64,000 bases of DNA from Methylobacterium currus. Lineage in GTDB: Bacteria > Pseudomonadota > Alphaproteobacteria > Rhizobiales > Beijerinckiaceae. The stretch covers positions 5,139,001-5,203,000 of the forward strand of contig NZ_CP028843.1 of the NCBI RefSeq assembly GCF_003058325.1, written 5' to 3'. This document shows, one piece after another, positions 46,050 to 56,001 of the stretch. Every line of letters begins with the position of its first letter. Within the stretch, counting starts at the first letter, position 1. The translations under genes and the position numbers were made by a program. Below the pieces are notes generated by a model. The model searched no databases and was not told the origin of the DNA. It saw only the letters and a list, made by a program, of their open reading frames with translations.

Positions 46050-46304
46050 CTATTCCGGGATGAACTCGCGGATCGGCGCCTCGGTGTCGGCGTCACGTCC
46101 CCGCTGGCGCTTGGTGCGCCGCATCGTTCCCCTGTCCTCGTCGGGAATCAGCAACGGGTCGGTCGGCGTCACCGTGCCGGTCACGTCGACATCCTCCGGA
46201 ATCGGTCGCGGCGGCACCCTCCGCTCCAGGGCGGCGGTCGGGAGGATCGACAGGGCGGCGAGCGCGAAGGCGGAGAGCAGCCTCCGCATGGCCGAGACTT
46301 TCAT
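46050..46304 (-). CDS. small exported protein
   Basis: 84 residues; ATG 46304 (MKVSAM) or ATG 46289 (MRRLLSAFALAALSILPTA). Signal peptide followed by a charged mature part (PEDVDVTGTVTPTDPLLIP, RTKRQRGRDADTEAPI). No cysteines, no known family. Convergent with ribF and divergent from the CadD-like gene. Confidence 0.55.
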   Translation of the reverse strand: MKVSAMRRLLSAFALAALSILPTAALERRVPPRPIPEDVDVTGTVTPTDPLLIPDEDRGTMRRTKRQRGRDADTEAPIREFIPE

Positions 46305-46384
46305 GGCGAAGCTCCGGCTTCACTGAGCCTGTCCGTCAACCGCGCGACGCCGCGCCCCGTTCCGGCCCCTTCCATCGGACCTTC

Positions 46385-46993
46385 ATGACTCCTCTGGCCG
46401 ATCTCGGCGTCGCGATCGCGCTGTTCGCCTCGACCAACATCGACGACGTCTTCGTGCTGATCGGCTTCTTCTCCGATCCGCGCTACCGCCCGCGCCAGAT
46501 CGTCGTCGGCCAATGCCTCGGCATCGCCGCCCTGGTCCTGGCCTCGCTCGCCGGCGCGCTCCTGTCCCTGGTCGTGCCCCCGGCCTGGCTCGGCCTCCTC
46601 GGCCTCGTGCCGGTCGCCCTGGGCTCCCGCCGCCTCCTCGCCCTGCGGGCCGACGCGGAGGATGAGGTCGGGACCGGGACGGCTTCTTTCGGCAACGCGC
46701 TGGCGGTGGCCGGCGTGACGATCGCCAATGGCGGCGACAATCTCGGCATCTACACCCCGGTCTTCGCCACCTCGTCGGCTCCCCGGCTCCTCCTGTTCGT
46801 CGCCGCCTTCGCCGTCATGACGGCGCTCTGGCTCGGCCTCGCCCATTGGCTCGTGCACCACCCGGCTCTGGGAGCCCCGATCCGCCGGATCGGCCGGGTG
46901 GCGACGCCGGTCGTGTTGATCGGGATCGGGGCGATGGTGCTGGTCAAGGCCGGGACGCTGTCGTGGGTCACGGGGTGGGCGTCCCCCGGTTGA
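46385..46993 (+). CDS. CadD-like cadmium resistance transporter
   Basis: 202 residues with six membrane helices. Family signatures: FASTNIDDVFVLIGFFSD in helix 1 and TIANGGDNLGIYTPVFA in helix 4, with acidic residues in the membrane, then a final helix VVLIGIGAMVLVKAG. CadD proteins export cadmium or other cations. No regulator is adjacent. Confidence 0.88.
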   Translation: MTPLADLGVAIALFASTNIDDVFVLIGFFSDPRYRPRQIVVGQCLGIAALVLASLAGALLSLVVPPAWLGLLGLVPVALGSRRLLALRADAEDEVGTGTASFGNALAVAGVTIANGGDNLGIYTPVFATSSAPRLLLFVAAFAVMTALWLGLAHWLVHHPALGAPIRRIGRVATPVVLIGIGAMVLVKAGTLSWVTGWASPG

Positions 46994-47274
46994 CTGACGC
47001 AACGATACCATGCCGTTCGCCGTGGGCCGAACCGCACTGGCCGGTCCGTCGAACACCCCGCTTCCCCCGCCCGCCCGCCGCTGCTAGAAGCGCCGGATGA
47101 CCGAATCGCACCCGCGCCGCGTCGCCATCCGGCGAATTACGAGCCCGGCTTCCGCCTGAGGGCCGCTCGCGGCCGCGCGGAAGGCCGGGTTGCTGCCGTT
47201 TCCGCCGCGATTCCCTCGAGGCCCCGGTCGGTTCGTACCGGCCTGGTGCCCGTCAGACGAGCCTTGAATCCCCT

Positions 47275-50247
47275 ATGACCGAGCAAAAGCCTGCCGCCGG
47301 GCGCGACTATTCCGAGACCCTGTTCCTGCCGGTCACCGAGTTCCCGATGCGGGCCGGCCTGCCGCAGCGCGAGCCGGAGATCCTGGAGCGCTGGGCCCGC
47401 ACCAACCTCTATGCCCGCATCCGCGAGGCGGCGGCCGGGCGGCCGAAATTCGTGCTCCACGACGGCCCGCCCTACGCCAACGGCCACATCCATATCGGCA
47501 CGGCGCTCAACAAGATCCTGAAGGACATCGTCGTCCGCACCCAAGGGGCGCTGGGCCACGACGCCAACTACGTCCCGGGCTGGGACTGCCACGGCCTGCC
47601 GATCGAGTGGAAGATCGAGGAGCAGTACCGCGCCGCCGGCCGCAACAAGGACGAGGTGCCGGTGGTCGAGTTCCGGCGCGAGTGCCGGACCTTCGCCGAG
47701 CATTGGCTGTCGGTGCAGCGTGAGGAATTCAAGCGGCTCGGCGTCACCGGCGACTGGGACCATCCCTACCTGACCATGGCCTATCCGGCCGAGGCCGCGA
47801 TCGCCCGCGAGCTGATGACCTTCGCCACCACCGGCCAGCTCTATCGCGGCTCCAAGCCGGTGATGTGGTCGGTGGTCGAGAAGACTGCGCTCGCCGAGGC
47901 CGAGGTCGAGTACGAGGACCACGTCAGCGACACCATCTGGGCCGCCTTCCCGGTCGTCGAGACCAAGACGGCCCCGGACTTGCAAGACGCCCGGATCGTC
48001 ATCTGGACCACCACTCCCTGGACGATCCCGGCCAACCGGGCCGTCGCCTACTCCAAAAAAGTTTCCTACGGACTGTATCGTGTCGTTGCTGCTCCTCAAG
48101 AGAACTGGTCTCAACCTGGTGTTCGTTACGTTGTTGCTGACAAACTGGCGGGCGACGTGTTCAAGGCAGCGCGCGTCGAGAGCTACGAGCGACTGAGCGA
48201 CGTCACCCCCGAGGCGCTGGCCGGCCTGACCCTGGCGCATCCCCTGGCGGGCTGGAATCCCGGCTACGGCCATGCCGTGCCGATGCTGGAGGGCGAGCAC
48301 GTCACCGACGAGGCCGGCACCGGCTTCGTCCACACGGCGCCGAGCCACGGCCGCGAGGATTTCGAGGTCTGGATGGCGAACGGCCGCCAGCTTCGCGAGC
48401 GCGGCATCGAGACGGCGATCCCCTACACGGTCGACGCCGACGGCGTGCTGACCGAGGCCGCCCCCGGCCTGACCGGCAAGCGCGTCCTCGACGAGAAGGG
48501 TCAGAAGGGCGACGCCAACAAGGCGGTGATCGCCGCTTTGACCGAGGCCGGAACGCTCGTCGGCCGCGGCACGCTCAAGCACAGCTATCCGCATTCCTGG
48601 CGCTCGAAGAAGCCGGTCATCTTCCGCAACACGCCGCAATGGTTCATCGCCCTCGACAAGCCGGTGGCGACGCTCAACGGCGCCACCCTGCGCGACGTGG
48701 CCCTGCGCGAGATCGCCGTCACCCAGTGGGTGCCGCCGCAGGGGCAGAACCGCATCACCGGCATGATCGCGAACCGCCCGGACTGGGTGGTGTCGCGCCA
48801 GCGCGCCTGGGGCGTGCCGATCACGGTGTTCGTGAACCGCGAGACCGGCGAGATTCTTCGCGACGAGACGGTCAATGCCCGCATCCACGCCGCCTTCGCG
48901 GCGGAGGGGGCGGATGCGTGGTTCACCGATGCCGACGGCGCCCGGTTCCTCGCGCCGGAGCACGACCCGGCTTCCTACGAGAAGGTGACCGACGTCCTCG
49001 ACGTGTGGTTCGATTCAGGGTCCACGCACGCCTTCACTCTGGATGATCCCGAGCAGTTCCCGGGCCTCGCCGGCATCCGCCGCCGCCGCGACGGCGGGCA
49101 GGATACGGTGATGTATCTCGAGGGCTCGGACCAGCATCGCGGCTGGTTCCACTCCTCGCTGCTCGAATCCTGCGGCACCCGCGACCGCGCGCCCTACGAC
49201 GTGGTGCTGACCCACGGCTTCGTCCTCGACCCCAAGGGCGAGAAGATGTCGAAGTCGAAGGGCAACGTCGTCGCGCCCCAGGACGTCATCAAGGGCTCGG
49301 GCGCCGACATCCTGCGCCTGTGGGTGGCGGCCTCGGACTATACCGACGACCTGCGCATCGGCCCGGAGATCATCAAGACCTTCTCCGAGACCTACCGCAA
49401 GCTGCGCAACTCGCTGCGCTGGATGCTAGGCACGCTGGCCCATCACCGGCCCGAGGACCGGGTGGCGCCTGAGGCGATGCCGGAGCTGGAGCGCTTCATC
49501 CTGCACCGCCTCGCCGAGCTCGATGCCGAGATCCGCGACGCCTTCCGCACCTTCGACACCAAGCGGGTGGTGGCTCTGCTCAACGGCTTCATGACCGGCG
49601 ACCTGTCGTCGTTCTACTTCGACGTGCGCAAGGACGCGCTCTACTGCGATCCGATCTCGTCGGAGACCCGGCGGGCCGCGCTCACGGTGGTCGACGAGGT
49701 CTTCAAGCGCGTCACGGTCTGGCTCGCCCCGGTCCTCGCCTTCACGGCCGAGGAGGCCTGGCTCGCGCGCTACCCCTCCGAGGCCGGCTCGGTGCACACC
49801 GAGACCCTGCCGGAGACCCCCGCCGCGTGGCGCGACGAGGCCCTGGCCAAGAACTGGGCCAAGATCCGCCGGGTGCGCCGGGTGGTGACGGGCGCCCTCG
49901 AGATCGAGCGCGCCGCCAAGCGCATCGGCGCGAGCCTGGAGGCCGCGCCAAAAGTCTTTGTCGCCGATCCGGACCTGCTGGCGAGCCTGGACGGCATCGA
50001 CTTCGCGGAGGTCTGCATCACCTCCGACATCGCGGTCGAGGCCGGCGAGGGTCCGGCCGAGGCGTTCCGGCTCGACGAGGTCAAGGGCGTCGCGGTGGTG
50101 CCGGCACTCGCGCAAGGGCGCAAATGCGCCCGCTCGTGGAAGGTGCTGCCAAGCGTCGGCAGCGATCCGGATTACCCGGACGTGACGCCCCGCGACGCGC
50201 AGGCCCTGCGCGAGTGGGACGCGCTCCACGCCGAGGCGGCCGAGTAG
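47275..50247 (+). CDS. ileS: isoleucyl-tRNA synthetase
   Basis: 990 residues, class I synthetase. HIGH motif at 71-75 (ANGHIHIG), CP1 editing domain in the middle ([15 protein letters not shown]), KMSKS motif from residue 657 ([10 protein letters not shown]), anticodon-binding domain after 700. Charges tRNA-Ile and edits valine. From about 48051 to 48147 the codons change abruptly to A/T-ending ones (third-position GC about one third over 31 codons) while the protein stays in frame and family-like. Followed after nine bases by lspA, the usual order in this group. Confidence 0.97.
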   Translation: MTEQKPAAGRDYSETLFLPVTEFPMRAGLPQREPEILERWARTNLYARIREAAAGRPKFVLHDGPPYANGHIHIGTALNKILKDIVVRTQGALGHDANYVPGWDCHGLPIEWKIEEQYRAAGRNKDEVPVVEFRRECRTFAEHWLSVQREEFKRLGVTGDWDHPYLTMAYPAEAAIARELMTFATTGQLYRGSKPVMWSVVEKTALAEAEVEYEDHVSDTIWAAFPVVETKTAPDLQDARIVIWTTTPWTIPANRAVAYSKKVSYGLYRVVAAPQENWSQPGVRYVVADKLAGDVFKAARVESYERLSDVTPEALAGLTLAHPLAGWNPGYGHAVPMLEGEHVTDEAGTGFVHTAPSHGREDFEVWMANGRQLRERGIETAIPYTVDADGVLTEAAPGLTGKRVLDEKGQKGDANKAVIAALTEAGTLVGRGTLKHSYPHSWRSKKPVIFRNTPQWFIALDKPVATLNGATLRDVALREIAVTQWVPPQGQNRITGMIANRPDWVVSRQRAWGVPITVFVNRETGEILRDETVNARIHAAFAAEGADAWFTDADGARFLAPEHDPASYEKVTDVLDVWFDSGSTHAFTLDDPEQFPGLAGIRRRRDGGQDTVMYLEGSDQHRGWFHSSLLESCGTRDRAPYDVVLTHGFVLDPKGEKMSKSKGNVVAPQDVIKGSGADILRLWVAASDYTDDLRIGPEIIKTFSETYRKLRNSLRWMLGTLAHHRPEDRVAPEAMPELERFILHRLAELDAEIRDAFRTFDTKRVVALLNGFMTGDLSSFYFDVRKDALYCDPISSETRRAALTVVDEVFKRVTVWLAPVLAFTAEEAWLARYPSEAGSVHTETLPETPAAWRDEALAKNWAKIRRVRRVVTGALEIERAAKRIGASLEAAPKVFVADPDLLASLDGIDFAEVCITSDIAVEAGEGPAEAFRLDEVKGVAVVPALAQGRKCARSWKVLPSVGSDPDYPDVTPRDAQALREWDALHAEAAE

Positions 50248-50256
50248 GGACGGGGG

Positions 50257-50754
50257 ATGCGTCCCCTCCCCTTCGGCCTCCTGGTCGCGCTCGTCACCCT
50301 GGTCCTGGACCAGGGGACGAAGCTCGGCCTCCTGTTCCTCGCCGATCTGCCCCTGCGCGAGCCGGTGGTGCTCGCGCCCTTCGCGCAGCTGATCGTGGTG
50401 TGGAATCGCGGCGTCTCCTACGGGCTGTTCCAGCAGGATTCGGCGCTCGGGCGCTGGGTGCTGGTGGGCGTGTCGCTGGTGGCCTGCGTCGCACTGTCGG
50501 TGTGGATGGCGCGGGCCGGCAGCCGCTGGCTCGCCGGGTCGCTCGGGCTGATCGTCGGCGGGGCGATCGGCAACGCCATCGACCGGGCCGCCTACGGGGC
50601 GGTGTTCGACTTCGTCCACCTGCATGCCGGCGCCTGGTCCTGGTACGTGTTCAACGTGGCGGATGCCGGCATCGTCTTCGGCGTGGTCGGGCTCCTCTAT
50701 GACGGGCTGGTGCTGGAGCGCCGCCGCGCCCCGGCAACGCAGGAGCCGACCTAA
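50257..50754 (+). CDS. lspA: lipoprotein signal peptidase (signal peptidase II)
   Basis: 165 residues, four membrane helices. Catalytic aspartates Asp109 (GNAIDR) and Asp136 (FNVADAG); N in [12 protein letters not shown] also conserved. Cleaves prolipoproteins at the lipobox cysteine in the inner membrane. Starts nine bases after the ileS stop, so they form one transcription unit. Confidence 0.96.
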   Translation: MRPLPFGLLVALVTLVLDQGTKLGLLFLADLPLREPVVLAPFAQLIVVWNRGVSYGLFQQDSALGRWVLVGVSLVACVALSVWMARAGSRWLAGSLGLIVGGAIGNAIDRAAYGAVFDFVHLHAGAWSWYVFNVADAGIVFGVVGLLYDGLVLERRRAPATQEPT

Positions 50755-50884
50755 AATCGCTTGTGTGTCGCGGGTGCCACGCCGCTCCCCGGCGTTGCGC
50801 CTGCTCACGGCCACGCCATACCTTCGCCCGAAACCGCCACCACCCAGGATCGCAACCAGGGGGCGGAACAGGCAAGGGGCCAGC

Positions 50885-51541
50885 ATGCTCGACAAGCGCA
50901 CGATATTCGCCGCGGTGACGGTCGCGGGCCTCGCCGTGTCGGCGAGCGCGCACGCCCAGGAGGGCGTCGCGATGAAGAACGCCCTGTCGTCGATCGGCCT
51001 CATCGAGCCCGAGCGGCCCACCATCACCTACCGGGAGCGCGCGCCGCTGGTGCTGCCGCCGAAGATGGACAAGGCCGCCCTGCCGCCGCCGGTCGACCGC
51101 CGCGCCGTGCGCGAGGCCAACCCGCAATGGCCGACCGATCCCGAGACCGCCGCCCGCGACCGCCGCGCCGCCGAGGACCGCAAGCCGATCACCCGCGGCT
51201 ATGGCGGCCGGATGAGCGACAACAACGCGACGCTGCCGATCCAGGAGATGCGGGCCGGCCGGCGCGAGGGCGCGGGGCTGGAGACCGAGCCGACCTACAA
51301 GCCGGGCGACAACGTCAAGGAGTCGTTCTGGCTCAACCCGATGCAGCTCTTCGCCGGCAAGAAGGACGAGGATCCAAACCTGCCCGACGTCGAGCCCTCC
51401 CGCGATTCGCTGACCGCGCCGCCGACCGGCTACCGCAAGGCGCCGAACGGCAAGGTCGCCCGCACCGAGCGCGGCCCGATGGGCATGAAGTCCGACCGCG
51501 AAGAGGCCGATCCCGGCGCCTATCTGCGCTCCCGCCAGTAA
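50885..51541 (+). CDS. exported proline-rich protein following lspA
   Basis: 218 residues from ATG 50885. Signal peptide MLDKRTIFAAVTVAGLAVSASAHA. The mature part starts KNALSSIGLIEPERPTITYRE-like, then RAPLVLPPKMDKAALPPP, FWLNPMQLFAGKKDED and a Gly/Arg-rich tail. The phrase RAPLVLPP is typical of DUF3035 proteins, whose Caulobacter member BamF belongs to the outer-membrane assembly complex. No lipobox Cys is visible, so this is only a tentative relation. Position between lspA and the M16 pair is conserved in Hyphomicrobiales. Confidence 0.7.
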   Translation: MLDKRTIFAAVTVAGLAVSASAHAQEGVAMKNALSSIGLIEPERPTITYRERAPLVLPPKMDKAALPPPVDRRAVREANPQWPTDPETAARDRRAAEDRKPITRGYGGRMSDNNATLPIQEMRAGRREGAGLETEPTYKPGDNVKESFWLNPMQLFAGKKDEDPNLPDVEPSRDSLTAPPTGYRKAPNGKVARTERGPMGMKSDREEADPGAYLRSRQ

Positions 51542-51569
51542 CATTTCCGAGATCGTCGTGAGTTTCACG

Positions 51570-51599
51570 CCCCGGGCCGCACCAGCGGCCCGGGGTTTT
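51570..51599 (+). terminator. Rho-independent terminator
   Basis: 11-bp stem CCCCGGGCCGC/GCGGCCCGGGG with ACCA loop and TTTT, 28 bases after the exported-protein stop; ends the ileS-lspA unit. Confidence 0.9.
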
Positions 51600-51947
51600 G
51601 CTTGGTCAAGACCCGCTCCGGATGCAGGGCTTCGGGCCGGATTGTCCCAAGGGCTACCCTGGCGGAAGGGAGGCCAAGCTTCCGATGAATTCACGGCCAC
51701 GCTTCAATTGGGCCAGATTCCATCCGATCTGCGCTGGCTGCATTTCTCCGCAGTTCTCGGGTCCCCCCTGCCACAAAATGCACTAGAACAGGGTCTCTAA
51801 CGGCCAGCGACCCCGGTGGCCGGCCACCGGCCGGCTCGGACGCCCCGCTGGCCCGTGACTCGCATGAGCCGCAAGCCTCTCTTAAGCGAGCCGGTTCACG
51901 ATCCAACACGGGTGGCCCATCCGGCCGCCCGGCTAAGGTAGATCAGG
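51600..51947. other. intergenic region before the M16 pair
   Basis: 348 bases with lower GC than the surroundings and no convincing gene. It should contain the promoter of the M16 genes; no clear consensus was identified. Confidence 0.5.
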
Positions 51948-53327
51948 ATGTCCCCATTCAGGATGCGCCCCGCCCCCGGCCTCGTCTGCCCCGTCGGCGC
52001 GACCCTGCGCACCGACGCGGCGCCCTTCGGCCGAGCGGAGGCGGGCGGTCCCGAAGTGGCGTCCTTCGTGCTCGACAACGGCCTCGACGTGGTGGTGGTG
52101 CCCGACCACCGGGCCCCGGTGGTCACCCACATGGTGTGGTACCGCAACGGCTCGGCGGATGATCCGCTCGGCCAGTCCGGCATCGCCCACTTCCTCGAGC
52201 ACCTGATGTTCAAGGGTACCGAGACCCATCCGGTCGGCGCCTTCTCGAAGGCGGTGTCGAGCTTGGGCGGCCAGGAGAACGCCTTCACGTCGTTCGACTA
52301 TACGGCGTACTTCCAGCGCGTCGCCCGCGAGAACCTCAAGACCATGATGAGCTTCGAGGCGGACCGGATGACCGGCCTGATCCTCGACGACGCGGTGGTG
52401 GCGCCCGAGCGCGACGTGGTGCTGGAGGAGCGCCGCATGCGGGTCGAGACCGACCCGGCGGCGCAGCTCTCCGAGGCGATGGCGGCCTCGCTGTTCGTGC
52501 ACCACCCCTACGGCATTCCGATCATCGGCTGGATGCACGAGATCGAGGAGCTGAACCGCACCCACGCCCTCGACTATTACCGCCGCTTCTACACCCCGGA
52601 GAACGCCATCCTGGTCGTCGCCGGCGACGTCACCGCCGACGAGGTCCGGCGGCTGGCCGACGACACCTACGGGGTGGTGGCGCCCCGGGGAGCCCGGCCG
52701 CAGCGGGCGCGGCCGCGGGAGCCGGAGCCGCGGGCGGCGCGCCGCCTCAGCGTCGCCGACCCGAAGGTCGAGCAGCCGACCCTGCAGCGGCTCTACCTCA
52801 CCCCGTCCTGCATGACCGCCCGCGACGGCGAGAGCCACGCCCTGGAGCTCCTGGCCGAGGTGCTGGGCGGCGGGCCGACCTCCTACCTCTACCGCAGCCT
52901 GGTGCTGGAGCAGGGCGTCGCGGTGAATGCGGGCGCCTGGTACATGGGCTCTGCGATCGACGACACCCGCTTCTCGGTCTACGCCGTGCCGGCGGAGGGC
53001 GTGAGCCTGGAGGGTCTGGAGGAGGCCCTCGACCGGGCGCTCGCCCGCGCCCCGTCCGAGGCCCTGTCGGCCACCGCGATCGAGCGGGCGAAGACCCGGC
53101 TCGTCGCCGAGACGGTCTATTCCTCCGACAGCCAGTCGTCGCTCGCCCGCATCTTCGGCTCGGCGCTCGCCATCGGCGAGAGCATCGAGGAGGTGCGCCG
53201 CTGGCCCGCCGAGATCGAGGCGGTGCAGGCCGCCCGCCTGGCGGCGGCGGCCGAGCGCTACCTGGTGCCGGCCCGCTCGGTCACCGGTTACCTGATCAAG
53301 GGCCCTGCGGCCGCGGCCGCCGCCTGA
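51948..53327 (+). CDS. M16 metallopeptidase, catalytic member
   Basis: 459 residues. Zinc site His81-F-L-Glu84-His85 (HFLEH) with the downstream Glu in VAPERDVVLEERRM; SLGGQENAFTSFDYTAYF is the substrate-binding part. Two M16 domains. No clear signal peptide, though the first 40 residues are not conserved. With the next gene it forms a catalytic/non-catalytic pair like the mitochondrial processing peptidase beta and alpha subunits. Probably degrades small peptides. Confidence 0.93.
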   Translation: MSPFRMRPAPGLVCPVGATLRTDAAPFGRAEAGGPEVASFVLDNGLDVVVVPDHRAPVVTHMVWYRNGSADDPLGQSGIAHFLEHLMFKGTETHPVGAFSKAVSSLGGQENAFTSFDYTAYFQRVARENLKTMMSFEADRMTGLILDDAVVAPERDVVLEERRMRVETDPAAQLSEAMAASLFVHHPYGIPIIGWMHEIEELNRTHALDYYRRFYTPENAILVVAGDVTADEVRRLADDTYGVVAPRGARPQRARPREPEPRAARRLSVADPKVEQPTLQRLYLTPSCMTARDGESHALELLAEVLGGGPTSYLYRSLVLEQGVAVNAGAWYMGSAIDDTRFSVYAVPAEGVSLEGLEEALDRALARAPSEALSATAIERAKTRLVAETVYSSDSQSSLARIFGSALAIGESIEEVRRWPAEIEAVQAARLAAAAERYLVPARSVTGYLIKGPAAAAAA

Positions 53328-53406
53328 CGCCCTCCACCAGGACCCGCCCGGGGGCCTTTTGCCACCGGGCGGATTTTCCGTTTCTAAGACACAACAAGAG
53401 GTCCTC

Positions 53407-54705
53407 ATGACCCCGGCCGACGCCGTCTCCCGCACTGCCGCCGCCCCGGACTCCTCGTCCCCGACCCAGGCGCGTCCCATCCTCTCGGCCCGCGGAATCG
53501 AGGCCTGGCACGTCGAATCGCCGGTCGTCCCGCTGGTCGCCCTGGCCTTCACCTTCGAGGGCGGCGCCGCGCAGGATCCCGAGGGCAAGGCCGGCACCAC
53601 CCAGATGCTGGCCCGCCTCCTCGACGAGGGCGCCGGGCCGCACGATTCCGACGCTTTCCAGGAGCGGCTCGCCGCCCGCGCCATCGAGCTGAGCTTCCAT
53701 GCCGGGCCGGACGCCATCGGCGGCTCGCTCAAGATGCTGGTCAAGCATACCGACGAGGCGATCGAGCTCCTGGCGCTCGCCCTCGCCCAGCCCCGCTTCG
53801 ACCAGCCGGCGATCGAGCGGGTGCGGGCGCAGATGCTGGCCGGCCTGCGATACCAGCAGAACGATCCCGGCGTGATGGCCTCGCGCCGCTTCTTCGCCGA
53901 GGCCTATCCGGGCCACCCCTACGGCCGGCCCTCCTCCGGCACGATCGAGAGCGTGTCGTCGATCACCCGCGACGACCTCGTGGCGATGCATCGGCGCCTC
54001 CTCGCCCGCGGCCGGGTCAAGGTGGCGGCGGTCGGTGCCATCGGCGAGGAGGCCCTGTTGCGCGCCCTCGACGCCGCCTTCGGCGCCCTGCCGGAGGGTA
54101 GCGACCTCACGGCCGTGCCCGCGACCACGATCACGGGCCTGGGCCGGCGCATCGTCGTCGATCTCGACGTGCCGCAATCGGTGCTGCGGTTCGGCACCGA
54201 CGGCGTGCCGTGGCGCGATCCCGACTTCATCCCGGCCTACGTGCTCAACCACATCCTGGGCGGCGGCGCCTTCACCTCGCGGCTCTTCCAGGAGGTGCGC
54301 GAGAAGCGCGGCCTTGCCTATTCCGTCGGCACCTCGCTGGTGAGCCACCGCGCCGCCTCGATGACCTGGGGCTACACCGCCACCAAGAACGAGCGCGTCG
54401 CCGAGTGCCTGACGGTGATCGCCGACGAGATCGCTCGCCTGACCAGCGACGGCCCCTCCGACGACGAGCTGCAGAAGGCCAAGGACTACCTCACCGGCTC
54501 CTACGCGCTCAACTTCGACACCTCGACCAAGATCGCCCACCAGCTCGTGCAGATCGCCTTCGAGGGCCTCGGCATCGACTACATCGCGCGCCGCAACGGG
54601 CTGATCGGCGCGGTCACGCAGGGCGATATCCGCCGCGCGGCGGCCCGGACCCTGGGGGACGGGAAGCTGCTGGTGGTGGCGGCCGGGCGGCCGACGGCGA
54701 TGTGA
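53407..54705 (+). CDS. M16 family protein, non-catalytic member
   Basis: 432 residues from ATG 53407 (AAGAGGTCC upstream). M16 fold throughout (LVALAFTFEGGAAQDPEGKAG, HILGGGAFTSRLFQEVREKRGLAYSVGT). The zinc motif position reads MLARLLDEGAG with no HxxEH, so it cannot bind zinc there. Expected partner of the preceding gene. The gene ends before a GGGGCGATC hairpin (about 54713-54734). Confidence 0.93.
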   Translation: MTPADAVSRTAAAPDSSSPTQARPILSARGIEAWHVESPVVPLVALAFTFEGGAAQDPEGKAGTTQMLARLLDEGAGPHDSDAFQERLAARAIELSFHAGPDAIGGSLKMLVKHTDEAIELLALALAQPRFDQPAIERVRAQMLAGLRYQQNDPGVMASRRFFAEAYPGHPYGRPSSGTIESVSSITRDDLVAMHRRLLARGRVKVAAVGAIGEEALLRALDAAFGALPEGSDLTAVPATTITGLGRRIVVDLDVPQSVLRFGTDGVPWRDPDFIPAYVLNHILGGGAFTSRLFQEVREKRGLAYSVGTSLVSHRAASMTWGYTATKNERVAECLTVIADEIARLTSDGPSDDELQKAKDYLTGSYALNFDTSTKIAHQLVQIAFEGLGIDYIARRNGLIGAVTQGDIRRAAARTLGDGKLLVVAAGRPTAM

Positions 54706-54887
54706 GGGGGTGGGGGCGATCCCGCGATCGCCCCGATCGTCCGATCCACGGGCTCGCAGGAGCGAGCAGAGCGGCGGAACCCCGGGATCGATAGAAGACA
54801 GGCTGCGCGCCGGCTCCGATGTCGACGCGCCGGCTTCGACGATCTGACTCCCCGAAGGCGAGCCTTCGGCCGGCGATGAAGCCCATG

Positions 54888-54911
54888 AAAAAGGCCCGGA
54901 AGATCCGGGCC
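54888..54911 (-). terminator. Rho-independent terminator for the DUF1150/Hsp20 genes
   Basis: On the minus strand GGCCCGGA-AGA-loop stem (8 bp) followed by five T, about 97 bases past the DUF1150 stop. The remaining sequence of the 54706-55007 gap holds no gene. Confidence 0.85.
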
Positions 54912-55007
54912 TGGTCTCCACGTTTCGAGACAGATCGGTGGCCCCGTCGATCACGGGCAGGCCCATGATCGACGGGATGCCTCACATCGGCATCCCGGGC
55001 CGCCGGA

Positions 55008-55259
55008 TCAATGCACGCTCAGCGCCTGCAGGTCATGCGCCCAGGCATTGGCGAAGGCGGCGTCGCGGCTGTCGGTGAGCAGGATCGGAGCGCCGCTCGC
55101 CGAGAGCAGGGCGAACACGTCGAGGCCGGGGGTGAGGTCCGGGGCCTGCGGGAAGAGGCGCTTGACCTCCTCCGAGCGCATGGCGCGGACATAGGCCACG
55201 TGGCCCTCGCCGAGGGCCGCGAGCGCGGTGGGATCGAGGTTCAGGGTGGTGTCGGACAT
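55008..55259 (-). CDS. DUF1150 protein
   Basis: 83 residues from ATG 55259 (GGAGGGCGC upstream). ALGEGHVAYVRAMRSEEVKRLFP, then FALLSASGAPILLTDSRDAAFANAWAHDL, the DUF1150 pattern. Such genes regularly follow a small heat-shock protein gene in Hyphomicrobiales, as here with a 91-base gap. Function unknown but probably stress-linked. Confidence 0.88.
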   Translation of the reverse strand: MSDTTLNLDPTALAALGEGHVAYVRAMRSEEVKRLFPQAPDLTPGLDVFALLSASGAPILLTDSRDAAFANAWAHDLQALSVH

Positions 55260-55350
55260 GATGCGCCCTCCTCTCAAAGGCAGCAGGACGGTGGTCGGCA
55301 AAAGGTCCCGAAGCGGCCCGCCGACCGGGGTGAACACGATATGGGGATGC

Positions 55351-55785
55351 TCAGTCGGCGTCGCGCGACCCGATGTCGATCCGTCGCACGATGCGCTCGG
55401 GCTCGGGCCGGGCGAGGTCGATCGAGAGCAGCCCGTTCGACAGGTCGGCGCCCAGCACCTCCATGCCGTCGGCGAGCAGGAACGCGCGCTGGAACTGCCG
55501 CGCGGCGATGCCCCGGTGCAGGAAGGTTCGGCTCTTGTCGTCGGCCTGCCGGCCGCGGACGATGAGCTGGCTCTCCTCAAGGGTCACGTCGAGCTGGTCG
55601 CGGGTGAAGCCGGCCACCGCCAGGGTGATACGCAGCCGCTCCGGCTCCCGCTCCGTGCGGGGCAGGCGCTCGATGTTGTAGGGCGGGTACCCGTCGTTGG
55701 CGGCCTTGGCGACGCGGTCGAGCGCCTGCTCGATCTCGTCGAAGCCCAGCAGGAATGGGTGCCCGAACGGCGATGGACGCGTCAT
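55351..55785 (-). CDS. small heat-shock protein (Hsp20/IbpA)
   Basis: 144 residues from ATG 55785. Starts SPFGHPFLLGFDEIEQALDRVAK, typical of rhizobial IbpA/HspH class. Alpha-crystallin domain: NIERLPRTEREPERLRITLAVAGF, LIVRGRQ, FLHRGIAARQFQRAFLL, ending GADLSNGLLSIDLARPEPE with the I/V-x-I/V-like tail. Holds unfolding proteins in the cytoplasm. Possible RpoH-type promoter CTTGAT...CATAT about 100-130 bases upstream; no clear ROSE thermometer hairpin was recognised. Confidence 0.93.
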   Translation of the reverse strand: MTRPSPFGHPFLLGFDEIEQALDRVAKAANDGYPPYNIERLPRTEREPERLRITLAVAGFTRDQLDVTLEESQLIVRGRQADDKSRTFLHRGIAARQFQRAFLLADGMEVLGADLSNGLLSIDLARPEPERIVRRIDIGSRDAD

Positions 55786-56001
55786 GGTGTCGGCGAAGCC
55801 CTGTTGCGGAGGCACTTCGGTCAGGATCCCGGGCCCGCATCCGCAGCGCCCGTCGGGACCGACCGCAACTCCGCCGGCCCGGTCTAGGATATGAGGGGCG
55901 CCAAGGTTTTCATCAAGGGCAGGCTCTCCCATCGCGGGCAGGGCTCCCGTCGCGGGCAACGATTGCCGTCCAGGAGAGACAAGGCGTCCCGGAAAGCGGT
56001 C

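Noticed and set aside
47097..47159. 20-codon frame ([14 protein letters not shown]...) upstream of ileS, possible leader peptide
   Set aside because: No isoleucine run, no terminator/antiterminator pair and no clear ribosome site; not enough to call an attenuator.
49426..51027. 533-codon minus-strand frame opposite ileS/lspA
   Set aside because: Shadow of three well-supported plus-strand genes.
51558..51800. 80-codon frame after the ileS-lspA unit
   Set aside because: Begins inside the terminator hairpin and has no coding character.
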